This document shows, piece by piece, positions 6,001-6,096 of a stretch of DNA of 6,096 nucleotides. The notes below the pieces were generated by a model, which was given only the letters and a program-made list of their open reading frames with translations, made no database searches and was not told the DNA's origin. Every line of letters begins with the position of its first letter. Within the stretch, counting starts at the first letter, position 1. A program made the translations under genes and the position numbers. Source of the stretch: Fidelibacterota bacterium REDSEA-S14_B6 (lineage in GTDB: Bacteria > Fidelibacterota > Marinisomatia > Marinisomatales > S15-B10). The stretch covers positions 1-6,096 of the forward strand of contig LUOC01000089.1 in NCBI GenBank assembly GCA_001626655.1. Reading direction: 5' to 3'.

Positions 6001-6096
6001 ATGCCGTCCACCGCTGAACCTGTTTCTCTAACTTCGTCCCTGCTCAGCGGAGATAGTGACGCCGTTGAGATTGCGGTAGGCAGAGCTGTTAAGAAC
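6001..6096 (+). CDS. Possible start of another gene, cut by the window edge
   Basis: An ATG at 6001 opens a frame of 32 codons that stays open to the last base. The translation begins MPSTAEP and continues with an amphipathic, helix-like stretch (LLSGDSDAVEIAVGRAVK). About two thirds of the codons begin with a purine, as is usual for real genes. It is preceded by an in-frame TGA and lacks a Shine-Dalgarno sequence. The family is not identifiable from 32 residues. A competing reading is the minus strand, where 6096-6028 gives a 22-codon tail ending in TAG. The 44 bases from 5957 to 6000 are pyrimidine-rich and show nothing else. Confidence 0.4.
   Translation, partial: MPSTAEPVSLTSSLLSGDSDAVEIAVGRAVKN

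Overview
The window reads as about 6.1 kb of ordinary chromosomal DNA from a Gram-negative, oxygen-respiring bacterium. The Gram-negative call rests on a putative lipoprotein with barrel-like beta-strands at 5240-5956. The aerobic call rests on a Sco-type copper chaperone next to a DUF420 (CtaM-like) gene, both linked to cytochrome c oxidase assembly. A secreted multidomain M14 carboxypeptidase with a dockerin-like tail and frequent TTG/GTG starts would fit a marine lineage of the FCB group (for example Marinimicrobia), but that is a guess from gene style, not a phylogenetic result. There are no RNA genes, insertion sequences, CRISPR arrays or phage genes.

Layout. At 1-498 is the 3' part of a Sco1/SenC gene whose start lies before the window. 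It overlaps by 4 bases a DUF420 membrane protein (495-1028). The two probably form the end of an oxidase-assembly operon. Then comes a 100-base convergent gap packed with short tandem repeats (7-, 8- and 14-base units) and a small palindrome. The last repeat runs into the 3' end of the next gene. On the minus strand, 1129-2256 encodes a histidine-rich polytopic membrane protein that I cannot name. Its promoter-like sequence sits so close to the ATG that the transcript could be leaderless.

Divergent from it, 2337-4619 encodes an exported M14 zinc carboxypeptidase with a complete set of active-site residues, a prodomain, a beta-sandwich region, a MAM-like domain and a C-terminal pair of dockerin-type calcium loops. 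After an 82-base gap with a possible promoter come a CBS-pair protein (4702-5232) and, 7 bases later with a ribosome site overlapping the CBS stop codon, a probable lipoprotein or beta-barrel-like envelope protein (5240-5956). The last 140 bases hold nothing certain. An ATG-initiated frame from 6001 runs open to the window edge and may be the start of another gene.

Functionally there are three units: oxidase copper delivery (Sco plus DUF420), an extracellular peptidase, and a translationally coupled CBS-sensor/envelope-protein pair of unknown role. I found no clear new multi-gene system. The items most worth a second look are the unnamed histidine-rich membrane protein, the repeat mosaic at its 3' end, and the CBS/lipoprotein pair.
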